Origin: Ceratopteris richardii
Lineage: Eukaryota; Streptophyta; Polypodiopsida; Polypodiales; Pteridaceae
Direction of reading: 5' to 3'
Length of the DNA: 64,000 nt
Assembly (NCBI GenBank): GCA_020310875.1
Contig: CM035415.1
Span: 124,001 to 188,000 of the forward strand
Part shown: in pieces, positions 10,923 to 19,581 of the stretch
How the letters are laid out: the number at the start of each line of letters is the position of its first letter
How positions within the stretch are numbered: position 1 is the stretch's first letter
Made by a program: the position numbers and the translations under genes
Notes under the pieces: model-generated
Told to the model about the DNA's origin: nothing
Seen by the model: the letters and a program-made list of their open reading frames with translations, nothing else
Databases searched by the model: none

Positions 10923-11708
10923 TTAGGGGAGTGGCTTCCTTTGTAAATATCTCAGTGCTTCGACCGGGCCAATGGATTTGACCAGTTCTCTGAACCCTCT
11001 GATGTAGACTTCTTCAAACCCTCTGGAGACGAGTTCTTGTTCGATTATGGTTTGGCTCTCTTCTTCAGTCAATTTCTTCCGTGCCCAGACTTTCTCCATT
11101 GTACGATATAATTTCTTGATTGCCAATGTGTAAGCTGCTGCTTCGAAAGTCTCCTCTTCATGCGTGCTGGTGTCACCGTGTGCATCGGTTTGTTGGCCTT
11201 GGCCGTCTGTCTGTCCTTGTTCTTGGGAATCATGTGTGCCCTGGCTGGCTTCGTCATCACCTTCGTCGTCGTCGGTGGCTGTTCTTTCGTCATCGGAGCT
11301 CGACACAACTTGTCCCTGTGGCTGATCCCGCGGTGTGGTAGGGTAGCTGGGGCGTTCATATTCTTGAGAGAACATCTGTGCCTCTGAAAACTGGAACTCA
11401 TTTGAGAATGCATCAGGCATTTCAAAATCGAACGTTGTGTTTATTGGTTCTGCTTCCATGTGTGGTATTGGGAAAGAAAAGGCTTCTGCACCAATAGTGG
11501 TGGGAGCTTCTGCTGTCGTGGTGGTGGGTTCTGTGGTTGTAGCTGCCTGAGGTGCAACGGTACTGGTAGTGCCCTCCGTTACTACTGGTCTAGATAACCT
11601 TATTCGAATGGGTTGTACTGTGGGAGCGGCTTCTGTCGGTGATTGCTCTGGGGAGGGTTGTGGTGATGGTGACTCTGGCACTTGAAGGCAAGGAATAGTG
11701 CCTCTCAT
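10923..11708 (-). CDS. 3' ORF of element 1: acidic, low-complexity linker protein
   Basis: This 261-residue ORF lies between the 292-residue and 905-residue ORFs on the same strand and in the same frame. The first 90 residues are rich in proline, threonine and alanine. A strongly acidic, glutamine-rich middle follows (SSDDERTATDDDEGDDEAS). The end is a helical basic segment containing AIKKLYRTMEKVWARKKL and GFRELVKSIGPVEALRYLQ. The C-terminal part is conserved in element 3 (59325-59873), which shows this is a real coding segment and not a chance ORF. I do not recognise a family. It probably links the domains on either side within one large 3' product. Confidence 0.68.
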   Translation of the reverse strand: MRGTIPCLQVPESPSPQPSPEQSPTEAAPTVQPIRIRLSRPVVTEGTTSTVAPQAATTTEPTTTTAEAPTTIGAEAFSFPIPHMEAEPINTTFDFEMPDAFSNEFQFSEAQMFSQEYERPSYPTTPRDQPQGQVVSSSDDERTATDDDEGDDEASQGTHDSQEQGQTDGQGQQTDAHGDTSTHEEETFEAAAYTLAIKKLYRTMEKVWARKKLTEEESQTIIEQELVSRGFEEVYIRGFRELVKSIGPVEALRYLQRKPLP

Positions 11709-11804
11709 GCGCTTACCTGCCCGTGCTCTGCTGGGCTTCCTGGCTTTCTTCGGCGTTCCTTTGAATGCCTTCAGCTCTTCTCCTGTTAATGCACGTTCAA
11801 TTGG

Positions 11805-12683
11805 CTAGTCATAAGCCAAGCACATATAAACAATTCTTGTCAGCGCACAACATCCATTAAGCACTTTCTTTCGTTCCCATCTGTGTTGTGCCAAATACAT
11901 TTGATCAATGATCCAGCTCGCCAGATCGACAGTCTGAGGTCCAGTACAGGCTAAGTACAATCCAAACCATATTCTTTTATGTGGCATGGTGAATCTGTCC
12001 TGAGCAGGGAATGCAAAATGTTGCATGCATATCCGTAGCGGCTTTGACAGCTCAGGTGTAATTGCTGAGATCTCCTCCCACTTAGTAACATCCCCACGTT
12101 TCATAGGGTCTGGAATTAATCTTTCTCGATCTGTGGGCGTGTGGGTTCCATGAATTTTGATGGCAGCTCTGATTAAATCCTTCGAAAGATAAAACCTTTT
12201 GTAGGGTGGATCATCCACTAAAGAAGGCAAAATAAAAGTTCCTGGGATATCCTTATTCTCTGAGGCCAGCAAAGTAGTGATTAAATAATAACACCTGTAA
12301 AAGTCAGGTTTGGGCAGAGGATCACTGAAATACTCCGTGAAGCCAGCTCTGGCCCAAACATGAGTTAAGTCCTGGGTGTTCTGTAGGCCTTCGAATTCTC
12401 TTGAGAAGAATTGATATTTTCCCCAAGTGCGGTCATCAAATGTCAAATTAGATTCAAATATAAAATCCGCATCCGCTAAGGGTCCTGCAAGTCCCTGAAA
12501 CCAGTGAGAGTTACGGTGTATCTTTTCTGTGTAGCCCATAGGTGGGTTATCGATCGGCATGGGCCGTGGAAATCCTTGGAATTCTGGCGGTGGAGCAGTC
12601 GAGTGGGATTCTGCTCGTAAAACATTGAGGGGCACAGCAGCTACGCTGGGGCCTGCTTCTGATGGTCCTTCGTCGGTTTGCAT
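11805..12683 (-). CDS. 3' ORF of element 1: putative Athila-associated domain protein
   Basis: This 292-residue ORF is the first of the cassette after pol. Its core from about residue 60 has the order of features seen in proteins carried by Athila-type plant retrotransposons ('putative plant transposon protein' domain): an aromatic helix (KYQFFSREFEGLQ), a WARAGF segment, a YYLITTLLAS helix, a FYLSKDLIRAAIKIHG segment, and a late helix around GPQTVDLASWIIDQMYLAQH. This resemblance is from memory of the pattern and is tentative. A homologue lies at 60313-61050 in element 3. In sense orientation a possible splice acceptor precedes the ATG (12711). Function is unknown. Confidence 0.62.
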   Translation of the reverse strand: MQTDEGPSEAGPSVAAVPLNVLRAESHSTAPPPEFQGFPRPMPIDNPPMGYTEKIHRNSHWFQGLAGPLADADFIFESNLTFDDRTWGKYQFFSREFEGLQNTQDLTHVWARAGFTEYFSDPLPKPDFYRCYYLITTLLASENKDIPGTFILPSLVDDPPYKRFYLSKDLIRAAIKIHGTHTPTDRERLIPDPMKRGDVTKWEEISAITPELSKPLRICMQHFAFPAQDRFTMPHKRIWFGLYLACTGPQTVDLASWIIDQMYLAQHRWERKKVLNGCCALTRIVYMCLAYD

Positions 12684-12963
12684 GATGACTGATGCGCTAT
12701 TGAGAAAGATCTGCTACAAAAGATTAACACATTAGCATGGAAATTAATTATGATCCCATTAAAGTGAGACCGCAATCCCTTTCCATAACTGATGCGTAAC
12801 CCGTGTAGCCAAGTGCTGTGATGTGATGGATGCAATGCTTCTTGCAGCACTAGTGCAGGTCTCTAGACACCTACACGTTTCATATTAAGCATACATTTCT
12901 TGATGAGATGAGATTATGAGTGATGTGTGATGATGGTGGGTGAATTTTTACAAGGTTTAAAGG
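12684..12963 (-). other. Pol to 3' ORF spacer of element 1
   Basis: These 280 bp have no ORF of note. In sense orientation they contain TTAATCTTTTGTAGCAG, a good match to a plant 3' splice site, about 28 bp upstream of the 3' ORF ATG. The same stretch is kept in element 3 near 61119-61135. Otherwise I see nothing in it. Confidence 0.5.
12711..12727 (-). promoter_or_regulatory. Candidate 3' splice site before the 3' ORF cassette
   Basis: TTAATCTTTTGTAGCAG on the - strand has a T-rich run followed by GCAG, and the 292-residue ORF starts shortly after it. It is conserved in element 3 in the same place. Downstream ORFs of plant Ty3 elements have been proposed to be expressed from spliced RNA, so an acceptor here would make sense. 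No RNA evidence is available. Confidence 0.35.
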
Positions 12964-15900
12964 TTAGTGATTTAGTACAAGGTTGTATGTTAGTCGGGGG
13001 GTAGTTTTGTTAGACAATGGATTAGGGGAAGACGGTTGGGCACTCTTCGGTATCCATTTCCTAAGAGTCTTTGAGGGGGTGGTGGGTTTCTGCTGAGGGG
13101 AAAAAGGTAGTATCGGGTGTGGTGGTATTGAGGGATGGAAAGATTTGTGAAGGGTATATATTACATGGCTTAAGGGTTGAGCTATGATACATGGTTTGGG
13201 TACCCAAATCTGTGTGGGTGTGGGTCTATGGGTAAGGTATTTCTTGGTGATCCAAATTTGTCGAATGCTCGGACCTGTAGAAGGAGGTCGAGGGGATGGT
13301 GGATACTGATTCTGTTTCTGTTCTGCCTTTTTCTTGTCGATCTCTGCTTGGTTGGAGTTCTTCGGTGCTTTTTGTCCTTTTGGCACCCATATTTGTCTGG
13401 TGCCGCTTCCTTTGGGTGGCCCAAACTGCTTTCCTTGTTGTGTCTTCTGATACTGCCGTCGGTCTGGGTTCCTTCGTCGTGGTTGACTCTGTTGTTGTTG
13501 AGGTTGAGAGGTCGGATGGACACTCTGCTTTGGAAAAGAAGGGAGATCCAACACTTGCGTGACCTGCCCATTAGGAAGTGATGCGTTCTTTAACTTTAAT
13601 CTAGGCCAGTCCGCAACAAGTTTGGAAGGATGAGCACCGCAGGGTGTCGTGCTCATTTGGCCGCTGATGCAACCCACCTGACCGCTGATTGTGTCCATCT
13701 GCCCTAGCGGATGGGTAGCTGCCTCTTCTAGTTTGCAGGAAGCCCCAGGGAAGATCTCCTGTCGTCCTTCTGATTGACAATTGTCCATAGCCAAGTCCGA
13801 GTGGGTTGGTGTAGACGTAACGTGACTGGTCTGACCCAAGATCTTCCGGTCTTCCGTCGCATGCGTTTCATAGGGTCTAGGTTTACAAACCTCAATCGGA
13901 ATGCCATTAGGGAAGTCAAGCGGTATCACTCGCTTCTGTTCTAAGGTTCCAATCTGTAAGGAGCCTTGTCTAAGATTTAGGTCCACTGAGTGATCGTATA
14001 GCCAATCTTGGCCAAGGATTAGGGGTTCTATCAGGTCGTCATCATGGCACACTAGTAGCTTCGCTGTCATGCTCACATCCTTAATGAGGATAGGAAGGTC
14101 CACCTCACCCATGCAAGGGGTTTCCATGCCTCCTAGGCCTATGAGGTATGCCTCAATTGGCCGCATTTCTATTCCTGAATCCTTATAGTGGGACCATCTA
14201 ATCGCACTAGTCGCAGCACCTGAGTCAATTAAAGCCCTGAGTTCTTGGCAAGGGTTGCAGTGCCCTAGCCTAACTGTAATGAATGGTCTCCTGTCCACTA
14301 TGCTAGGATGAGTGGTTGACTTTACTTGACACATGGCCATGGGATATCTGGGTGATGTTTCCAGATGGTTATAATGTTCTCTCCCTAGTCCTTGTCTTCT
14401 TAGCTTCATGCGCTTAATGCGTTCTATGGCTTCTGCCTGAGCTTCAGCTCGTATTCTGTTTTCTTCCTCCTTACGCTTCTTTGCCAACGTGAGTCGTCTG
14501 AGCATATCCTTAGTAAGAGGTTCCTGATATAACCTGACTCTACAGCCACTAATGTAATTAGGCATTATATCTCCTTCTAAGGTGGCTAACTGTACTGCTC
14601 CACTAGTCGAAAGTCTGTTAATGATCATAGGTCCATAACCTCGCTTTTCTAACTTCCGTGCGTGCTGTTTCAGCGTATACACTAGAACTAAATCTCCTTC
14701 TTTTAAACCTTTATCTTTCACATGTGCATCAAAATATGCTTTCTGTCGCTTCTTCGCTGCGTATATTCCTGCTGCTGCCTTCAGCCTGGTTTCTCCTAAT
14801 CGTTCCAAGTCCATTATTCTTGCTGATAATTCATGGCCGGTCCACTGATGTTCTTGTGCAACCTTAAGTGTCGGTATCAAGAAGTCCAAAGGAAGCACAG
14901 CATTCTGACCAAAAACCATCTGAAAGGGAGTTGCATTGAGTACGGTCTTGTAGGCCACTCGATATGCCCAAACAGCATGGTGTAACTGTTTGTCCCAATC
15001 TGAACGTTTGTTGTTCACGAGTTTCGTCAGTACGTTACAAAGTATCTTGTTAGTGCTTTCAGCCTGACCATTGGCCTGAGGATGATATGGTGCAGATTTC
15101 TTGTGAATCACCATAAAATCCTGTAACAAATATCCAATGACTTGGTTTAGAAAGTGAGTGCCTCGATCGCTCACTAACTCTATAGGCAATCCATATCTTG
15201 TAAAGACATTTTCAAATAAGAATTTTGCAGTCGTGTGAGCATCATTCTTTTTTGTGGCTTTTGCCTCTACCCATTTGGTTAGATAATCTGTGGCAACAAT
15301 AATGTATTCCGCATGTGTACCTTTTGCAGGGGGGTTAATGGGTCCTACAAAGTCTATACCCCACTTAGAAAATGCACGTCCGCCCATCATGGGTTTCAAT
15401 GGCATTTCATCTCTGCGAGTAGGAAACTGAGTTCTTTGGCACACATCACATCTCTTTACATAGGTATGTGCATCCATGTGAAGAGTGGGCCACCACAATC
15501 CTGAAAAGAGGATGGCTTTGACTATCCTATCAGGTCCAAAATGACCTCCTGCAACACCTTGGTGTGCAGTCTCTAGTATGCTCAGATAATCGCTCTCATG
15601 AACACATTGTCTTAGATATCCATCTCGTCCTCTTTTGTATAGATTATCGCCAATAAGTGAATAGTCGTGAGCTTCCTGCTCTAGACTACGTTGTCGAGCT
15701 AAGGTCATTCCTTGAGGGAATGTGTTCGTCCTCAAGTATGTCACTAAAGGTTCACTCCAGTCTGGTGTGAGAGACACGTGATATAGTGTAGCATGCTCTA
15801 CTGGTGGTCTTTCACAGCAAACATGGCATTCCTTACACAACTTGTAGACATCTGCTTCCATCGTAGGCCAATATACTCCCAATCTCTGCAGAGTCTGTAA

Positions 15901-18900
15901 TGTTCGATGTTTTGAATGATGTTGCTTTAGTGCACCTTCGTGTGCTAATTGCAACCAATTCGCATGTTCTGATTCATCTACACAACAAGCAAGAATCTTT
16001 TGATTATCCCGTTTATATATGCTTCCTGCCATTATTTGGTACCTCTGAGACTTGGTAATCTCTCCCTCTTCTATCTTTATCCTAGGATTCTTGGGTCCGT
16101 ATGTCAGAATAGGGACTATAGGCTTAGCCCATTCTGGTGCTATCTCAAGGTTAAACAAGTATGCATTTGGGAGATCATCCGCTACTCCTTGAGGAGCTTC
16201 TCCTGAGGTTAATCTTGAAAGGTGGTCAGCTCTAAGATGTGTCTTTCCTTTCCTGACTACTACTTCAAAATCATACTCCATGAGTAATAGAAACCAACGT
16301 ATCAATCGTCCTGTGTTACATGGTTTGTTGACTAAGTATAATAGGGCTTGATGATCTGTAAAGAACTTGAACTTGTTGGCCAACAAGTAGTGCCTAAACT
16401 TCTTTACTGCGTAGATCATCCCTAATCCTTCTCGTCCCGTCGTGGTGTAATTTCTTTCTGCTGCGTTCAATTGTCTGCTAGCGTAAGCTATGGGGAGATC
16501 TATGTTACCTTCCTTCGTGGGTTGTGCTAACACACATCCTATGGCGTAATTGGATGCATCCACATGTACATGAACTGGCTTACTCCAATCTGGGGTAGTC
16601 AATATAGGTGCTGAGCACAAGCGTCGTTTAAGTTCATTGAATGACTTTTCACATTCATCTGTCCATTCAAAATTGGTCAAAAGAGAGTACAGAGGCTTGG
16701 CTATGATTGCATACATGTGTATGAATCTCCTATAATAACCACAATGGCCCATAAATGCCTGTACCTCTTTCACATTAGTTGGTCTAGGTAATTCTGCAAT
16801 TACCTTCACCTTTTCTTCGTCCGTAGAGATTCCATTTTTTGACACAATGTGTCCTAGAATTTTGCCTTGTCTGACCATGAAAATGCATTTTTCTGGGTTC
16901 AAACAAACCTGATATTCTCGACATTTGTCAAATATTTGTCTTAACTCTGGGATATGTGTCTGTCTTACATTTGAATGTGCACATAAGTCATCGACATAAA
17001 CTTCCAAGCTCTTGCGTAAGAATTCCTTAAAAACATGACACATGAGTCGCTGGAAAGTAGCGGGTGCATTTGTCAAGCCAAATGGCATTACACGAAATGC
17101 AAATATGCCCCATTCAATGGCAAAAGCCGTCTTGTGTTGGTCTTCTGGAGCAATGGCTACTTGATTATAGCCTGAAAATCCATCAAGAAAGCTGTAAACT
17201 TCCTTGCTCGCAACTCTTTCCAATAGATGTTCCGTGATAGGAAGAGGATAACTATCTCTAATCATGGCGGCATTAACTTTTTTAAGGTTGATACACACAC
17301 GCAATTTTCCATTCTTCTTGGGCACAACCACAATGGGGGATACCCATTCGGTATGTTCAATTTCGTAAATAAATCCTGCTTCTATCAAGCGATCTATCTC
17401 CTCTTTAATCTTCGCAGCGTAATTATCATTGTACGTGTAAGGTTTCTGTTTTGTCGGTTTTGCATCTGGAGTCATAGGGATTCTATGAGAACATATATCT
17501 GGATCTACTCCTTTCAAATCTTTGTAACTCCAAGCAAAAACATCTCTATATTCGCGCAATAGGGCAACTAACTCTTCTTCTTCTTCAGTCGTCAAATCAT
17601 GCCCTATGTATGTACATTTTTCTTCTTCTCCTTCTATGGCAACTATTATTTTCTTGGTTTTCTCTCGGTTATCATATACTTGTCCATCATGTACCTTTCT
17701 ATTAGGCATTCGTACCATGATTCTTCTATCTTCGATTTCGTATTTCTTGAAATTCTCGGGTACTTCAAATAAAGATTCTTCTTTTTCTGACATGGTTGCT
17801 TTCTTCTTTCTTTTCTTACTTTCACTCTTAGCAGTCACTTGAGTGGCTAACCTTACCTCGTTTGTAATTTCCTCGTGTCTCTGAGTGTGAGTCTCTACTT
17901 CGTAGAAATATTCTTCCTCGGACGCAAAGGGTGGGTCCATGATAATTGATTCTAAATCAAAATCGCTTGCATCCTCAAATGCATTAGTGTTCGGTTCACA
18001 TTCTTCTAAAACTGCATCGCACATGATTGGCTCTATCGTGAAAACTGAAATGTCATAGCCATCCTCGTCACAGTGGGGTGTCCATTGTTCTTCATTGATG
18101 GCTACATCCATGGTTGCTAGTATTTCTGCCCAACCATGGGGTTCAAACTCTTCATCTGGGAATACTACAGGTGCGTAGGCTGGATCTTGAAGGGTTCGTG
18201 GATGTTGTTCTGCACCTAAGGTCCTTGCTTCTAATCGTTCTTCCTCTTGTTTGGCTACTTTACACATCCATAAATGGGTATCCTCATGCAACCAAGAAGG
18301 ATTTGATTCTAATGAGTGCACGGATTCCGTCTCTACTGGTGTCTTATGGATGGTGTTCCATTGTATTGGGGGTACATCTCTGTGTGAATAGTCTTTAAGA
18401 TTGACTTTAGTAGTCACTCCTAAATGTTGCAAGTACAAAGAATTAGTTCTCCAATCTTGTACAATTTGCAACTGACGCATGAATGGTCGTCCCAATATCA
18501 TCTCATAAGCACGATTTTTTGCAAAGTCACAAATGGCGAAAGTATGCTCAAATTCTACACCACAAGTGGTGAGAGATATGCCTTCTAGTAAGCCTAATGG
18601 TTTTTCTATGTGTCCATCAGCCATTTGTAGTTTCATCCTGGTGGGTCTGAGTGCTGGCTTACCCCAACGTTTCCACAAAGCGGTGGTAGCGATGGCTACT
18701 CCGGCTCCTGAATCTAAGATGGCTTTCGTGGTGTAGCCCTGATGGGTTATTGGAAGATATGTGTTACCTTCCTCTCCTTCGCTTACGTCTCCAATCTTTT
18801 CCACGGGTATCTCTGGTACCTTCTTATGTGATCCTATTTGAGAGGGTGTGGTAGCAAGCTCAGGGAATTGATTTGCTACGTGCTTCCACAATTCTGGTTT

Positions 18901-19548
18901 TACCTTTAACAATTCCTCCAGAGTGAGATTACATTGTACTTTGGTATTCTTGATCACTTCCGTGTTCCTAGGGATCACTGATTCTTCATTCCTCACTATT
19001 ATCGTGGGTGCTCTCATACTAATAGACTTAGCTTCCCAAGGTCCTGTGAACTGAGGTAATTCTTGTAGAGAATTAGATTCAAATCCTGTGGGTTCACTCA
19101 GTTGTTCCACCTCTACATCATCATATATAGAGGGGATGTCTTGGGGAAATTGTTCCTGCAAGTCGTCTATTTCTTGAATAGGAGGATGAGTTCCTTGTTC
19201 TCTTCTCCATTTCTCTTCTTGGATCTCCCTCAAAAATTCATGTGAGTACCTATGTATGGAAGACAAATTGTCTTGACTTTCTGTATTGGGTACTTGAGAC
19301 AGGGATGGTGCATTCCTTTCCTGTATCTCTGGGACAATAGGGTTCCTAGACTGATCCTTTTTCTCTTTGCTTTCTATCAAGTGTTCTAGCCTCTCCATTA
19401 GTCCTTGAAAGTGTAATTCCGGTTTTGCCATGTTATTCCAATTAAGATATCTAGAGGCTTCGAACAAAGCTTGTGCTAACTCTACCATCTTCATGCAAAG
19501 TTTAGTTCTCTCAATTTCTAGATCAGCTCGAGGGTAGTTTTTACTCAT
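12964..19548 (-). CDS. Pol polyprotein of element 1 with two protease-like domains
   Basis: This 2,194-residue ORF has domains in the following order. Residues 1-260 continue the C-terminal part of Gag. A first retropepsin lies at about 265-360 (LDSGAGVA and MILGRPF). Reverse transcriptase is at about 690-890 (LRVCINLKKVN, YVDDL). RNase H is at about 985-1105 (HVHVDASN, TDHQALLYL). A first HHCC zinc module lies at about 1196-1250 (VYWPTM, CHVC) and a second at about 1327-1375 (LWWPTL, CDVC). The integrase core is at about 1390-1500 (GIDFVGP, VSDRGTHF, GQAESTNK), with 35 residues between the last aspartate and the glutamate. A second retropepsin-like domain lies at about 1755-1860 (ALIDSGAATSA, LIGLGG, PLILGQDWL). 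A basic tail has repeated QIWVPK-type motifs at about 2050-2165. It is much longer than usual Ty3 pol. Gag is adjacent upstream in the same frame. Confidence 0.93.
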   Translation of the reverse strand: MSKNYPRADLEIERTKLCMKMVELAQALFEASRYLNWNNMAKPELHFQGLMERLEHLIESKEKKDQSRNPIVPEIQERNAPSLSQVPNTESQDNLSSIHRYSHEFLREIQEEKWRREQGTHPPIQEIDDLQEQFPQDIPSIYDDVEVEQLSEPTGFESNSLQELPQFTGPWEAKSISMRAPTIIVRNEESVIPRNTEVIKNTKVQCNLTLEELLKVKPELWKHVANQFPELATTPSQIGSHKKVPEIPVEKIGDVSEGEEGNTYLPITHQGYTTKAILDSGAGVAIATTALWKRWGKPALRPTRMKLQMADGHIEKPLGLLEGISLTTCGVEFEHTFAICDFAKNRAYEMILGRPFMRQLQIVQDWRTNSLYLQHLGVTTKVNLKDYSHRDVPPIQWNTIHKTPVETESVHSLESNPSWLHEDTHLWMCKVAKQEEERLEARTLGAEQHPRTLQDPAYAPVVFPDEEFEPHGWAEILATMDVAINEEQWTPHCDEDGYDISVFTIEPIMCDAVLEECEPNTNAFEDASDFDLESIIMDPPFASEEEYFYEVETHTQRHEEITNEVRLATQVTAKSESKKRKKKATMSEKEESLFEVPENFKKYEIEDRRIMVRMPNRKVHDGQVYDNREKTKKIIVAIEGEEEKCTYIGHDLTTEEEEELVALLREYRDVFAWSYKDLKGVDPDICSHRIPMTPDAKPTKQKPYTYNDNYAAKIKEEIDRLIEAGFIYEIEHTEWVSPIVVVPKKNGKLRVCINLKKVNAAMIRDSYPLPITEHLLERVASKEVYSFLDGFSGYNQVAIAPEDQHKTAFAIEWGIFAFRVMPFGLTNAPATFQRLMCHVFKEFLRKSLEVYVDDLCAHSNVRQTHIPELRQIFDKCREYQVCLNPEKCIFMVRQGKILGHIVSKNGISTDEEKVKVIAELPRPTNVKEVQAFMGHCGYYRRFIHMYAIIAKPLYSLLTNFEWTDECEKSFNELKRRLCSAPILTTPDWSKPVHVHVDASNYAIGCVLAQPTKEGNIDLPIAYASRQLNAAERNYTTTGREGLGMIYAVKKFRHYLLANKFKFFTDHQALLYLVNKPCNTGRLIRWFLLLMEYDFEVVVRKGKTHLRADHLSRLTSGEAPQGVADDLPNAYLFNLEIAPEWAKPIVPILTYGPKNPRIKIEEGEITKSQRYQIMAGSIYKRDNQKILACCVDESEHANWLQLAHEGALKQHHSKHRTLQTLQRLGVYWPTMEADVYKLCKECHVCCERPPVEHATLYHVSLTPDWSEPLVTYLRTNTFPQGMTLARQRSLEQEAHDYSLIGDNLYKRGRDGYLRQCVHESDYLSILETAHQGVAGGHFGPDRIVKAILFSGLWWPTLHMDAHTYVKRCDVCQRTQFPTRRDEMPLKPMMGGRAFSKWGIDFVGPINPPAKGTHAEYIIVATDYLTKWVEAKATKKNDAHTTAKFLFENVFTRYGLPIELVSDRGTHFLNQVIGYLLQDFMVIHKKSAPYHPQANGQAESTNKILCNVLTKLVNNKRSDWDKQLHHAVWAYRVAYKTVLNATPFQMVFGQNAVLPLDFLIPTLKVAQEHQWTGHELSARIMDLERLGETRLKAAAGIYAAKKRQKAYFDAHVKDKGLKEGDLVLVYTLKQHARKLEKRGYGPMIINRLSTSGAVQLATLEGDIMPNYISGCRVRLYQEPLTKDMLRRLTLAKKRKEEENRIRAEAQAEAIERIKRMKLRRQGLGREHYNHLETSPRYPMAMCQVKSTTHPSIVDRRPFITVRLGHCNPCQELRALIDSGAATSAIRWSHYKDSGIEMRPIEAYLIGLGGMETPCMGEVDLPILIKDVSMTAKLLVCHDDDLIEPLILGQDWLYDHSVDLNLRQGSLQIGTLEQKRVIPLDFPNGIPIEVCKPRPYETHATEDRKILGQTSHVTSTPTHSDLAMDNCQSEGRQEIFPGASCKLEEAATHPLGQMDTISGQVGCISGQMSTTPCGAHPSKLVADWPRLKLKNASLPNGQVTQVLDLPSFPKQSVHPTSQPQQQQSQPRRRNPDRRQYQKTQQGKQFGPPKGSGTRQIWVPKGQKAPKNSNQAEIDKKKAEQKQNQYPPSPRPPSTGPSIRQIWITKKYLTHRPTPTQIWVPKPCIIAQPLSHVIYTLHKSFHPSIPPHPILPFSPQQKPTTPSKTLRKWIPKSAQPSSPNPLSNKTTPRLTYNLVLNH
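13040..13410 (-). repeat. QIWVPK-type repeats encoded in the Pol tail
   Basis: Four spaced copies of a short peptide are encoded: RQIWVPKG near 13390, RQIWITKK near 13255, TQIWVPKP near 13208 and RKWIPKS near 13056. Between them the sequence is basic and rich in glutamine and proline. Matching motifs occur in element 2 (30200-30811) and element 3 (61321-61800). The role is unknown; the basic context suggests nucleic acid or chromatin contact. Confidence 0.7.
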
Positions 19549-19581
19549 TTCCGTTACTTGAGGTCCCTCTTTTAATCTTGC

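Noticed and set aside
8184-12683. Envelope glycoprotein in the 3' cassette
   Set aside because: No signal peptide, transmembrane segment or cysteine-rich ectodomain is visible; the proteins look cytosolic or nuclear.
14400-14760. Chromodomain at the integrase C-terminus
   Set aside because: The region after the integrase core has the usual GDLVLVY segment and a basic helix, but no aromatic cage pattern of a chromodomain.
15360-16300. Second (archaeal-type) RNase H expected in Tat elements
   Set aside because: I looked between RNase H and integrase and found no DEDD-like RNase H pattern; the interval holds the extra HHCC module instead.
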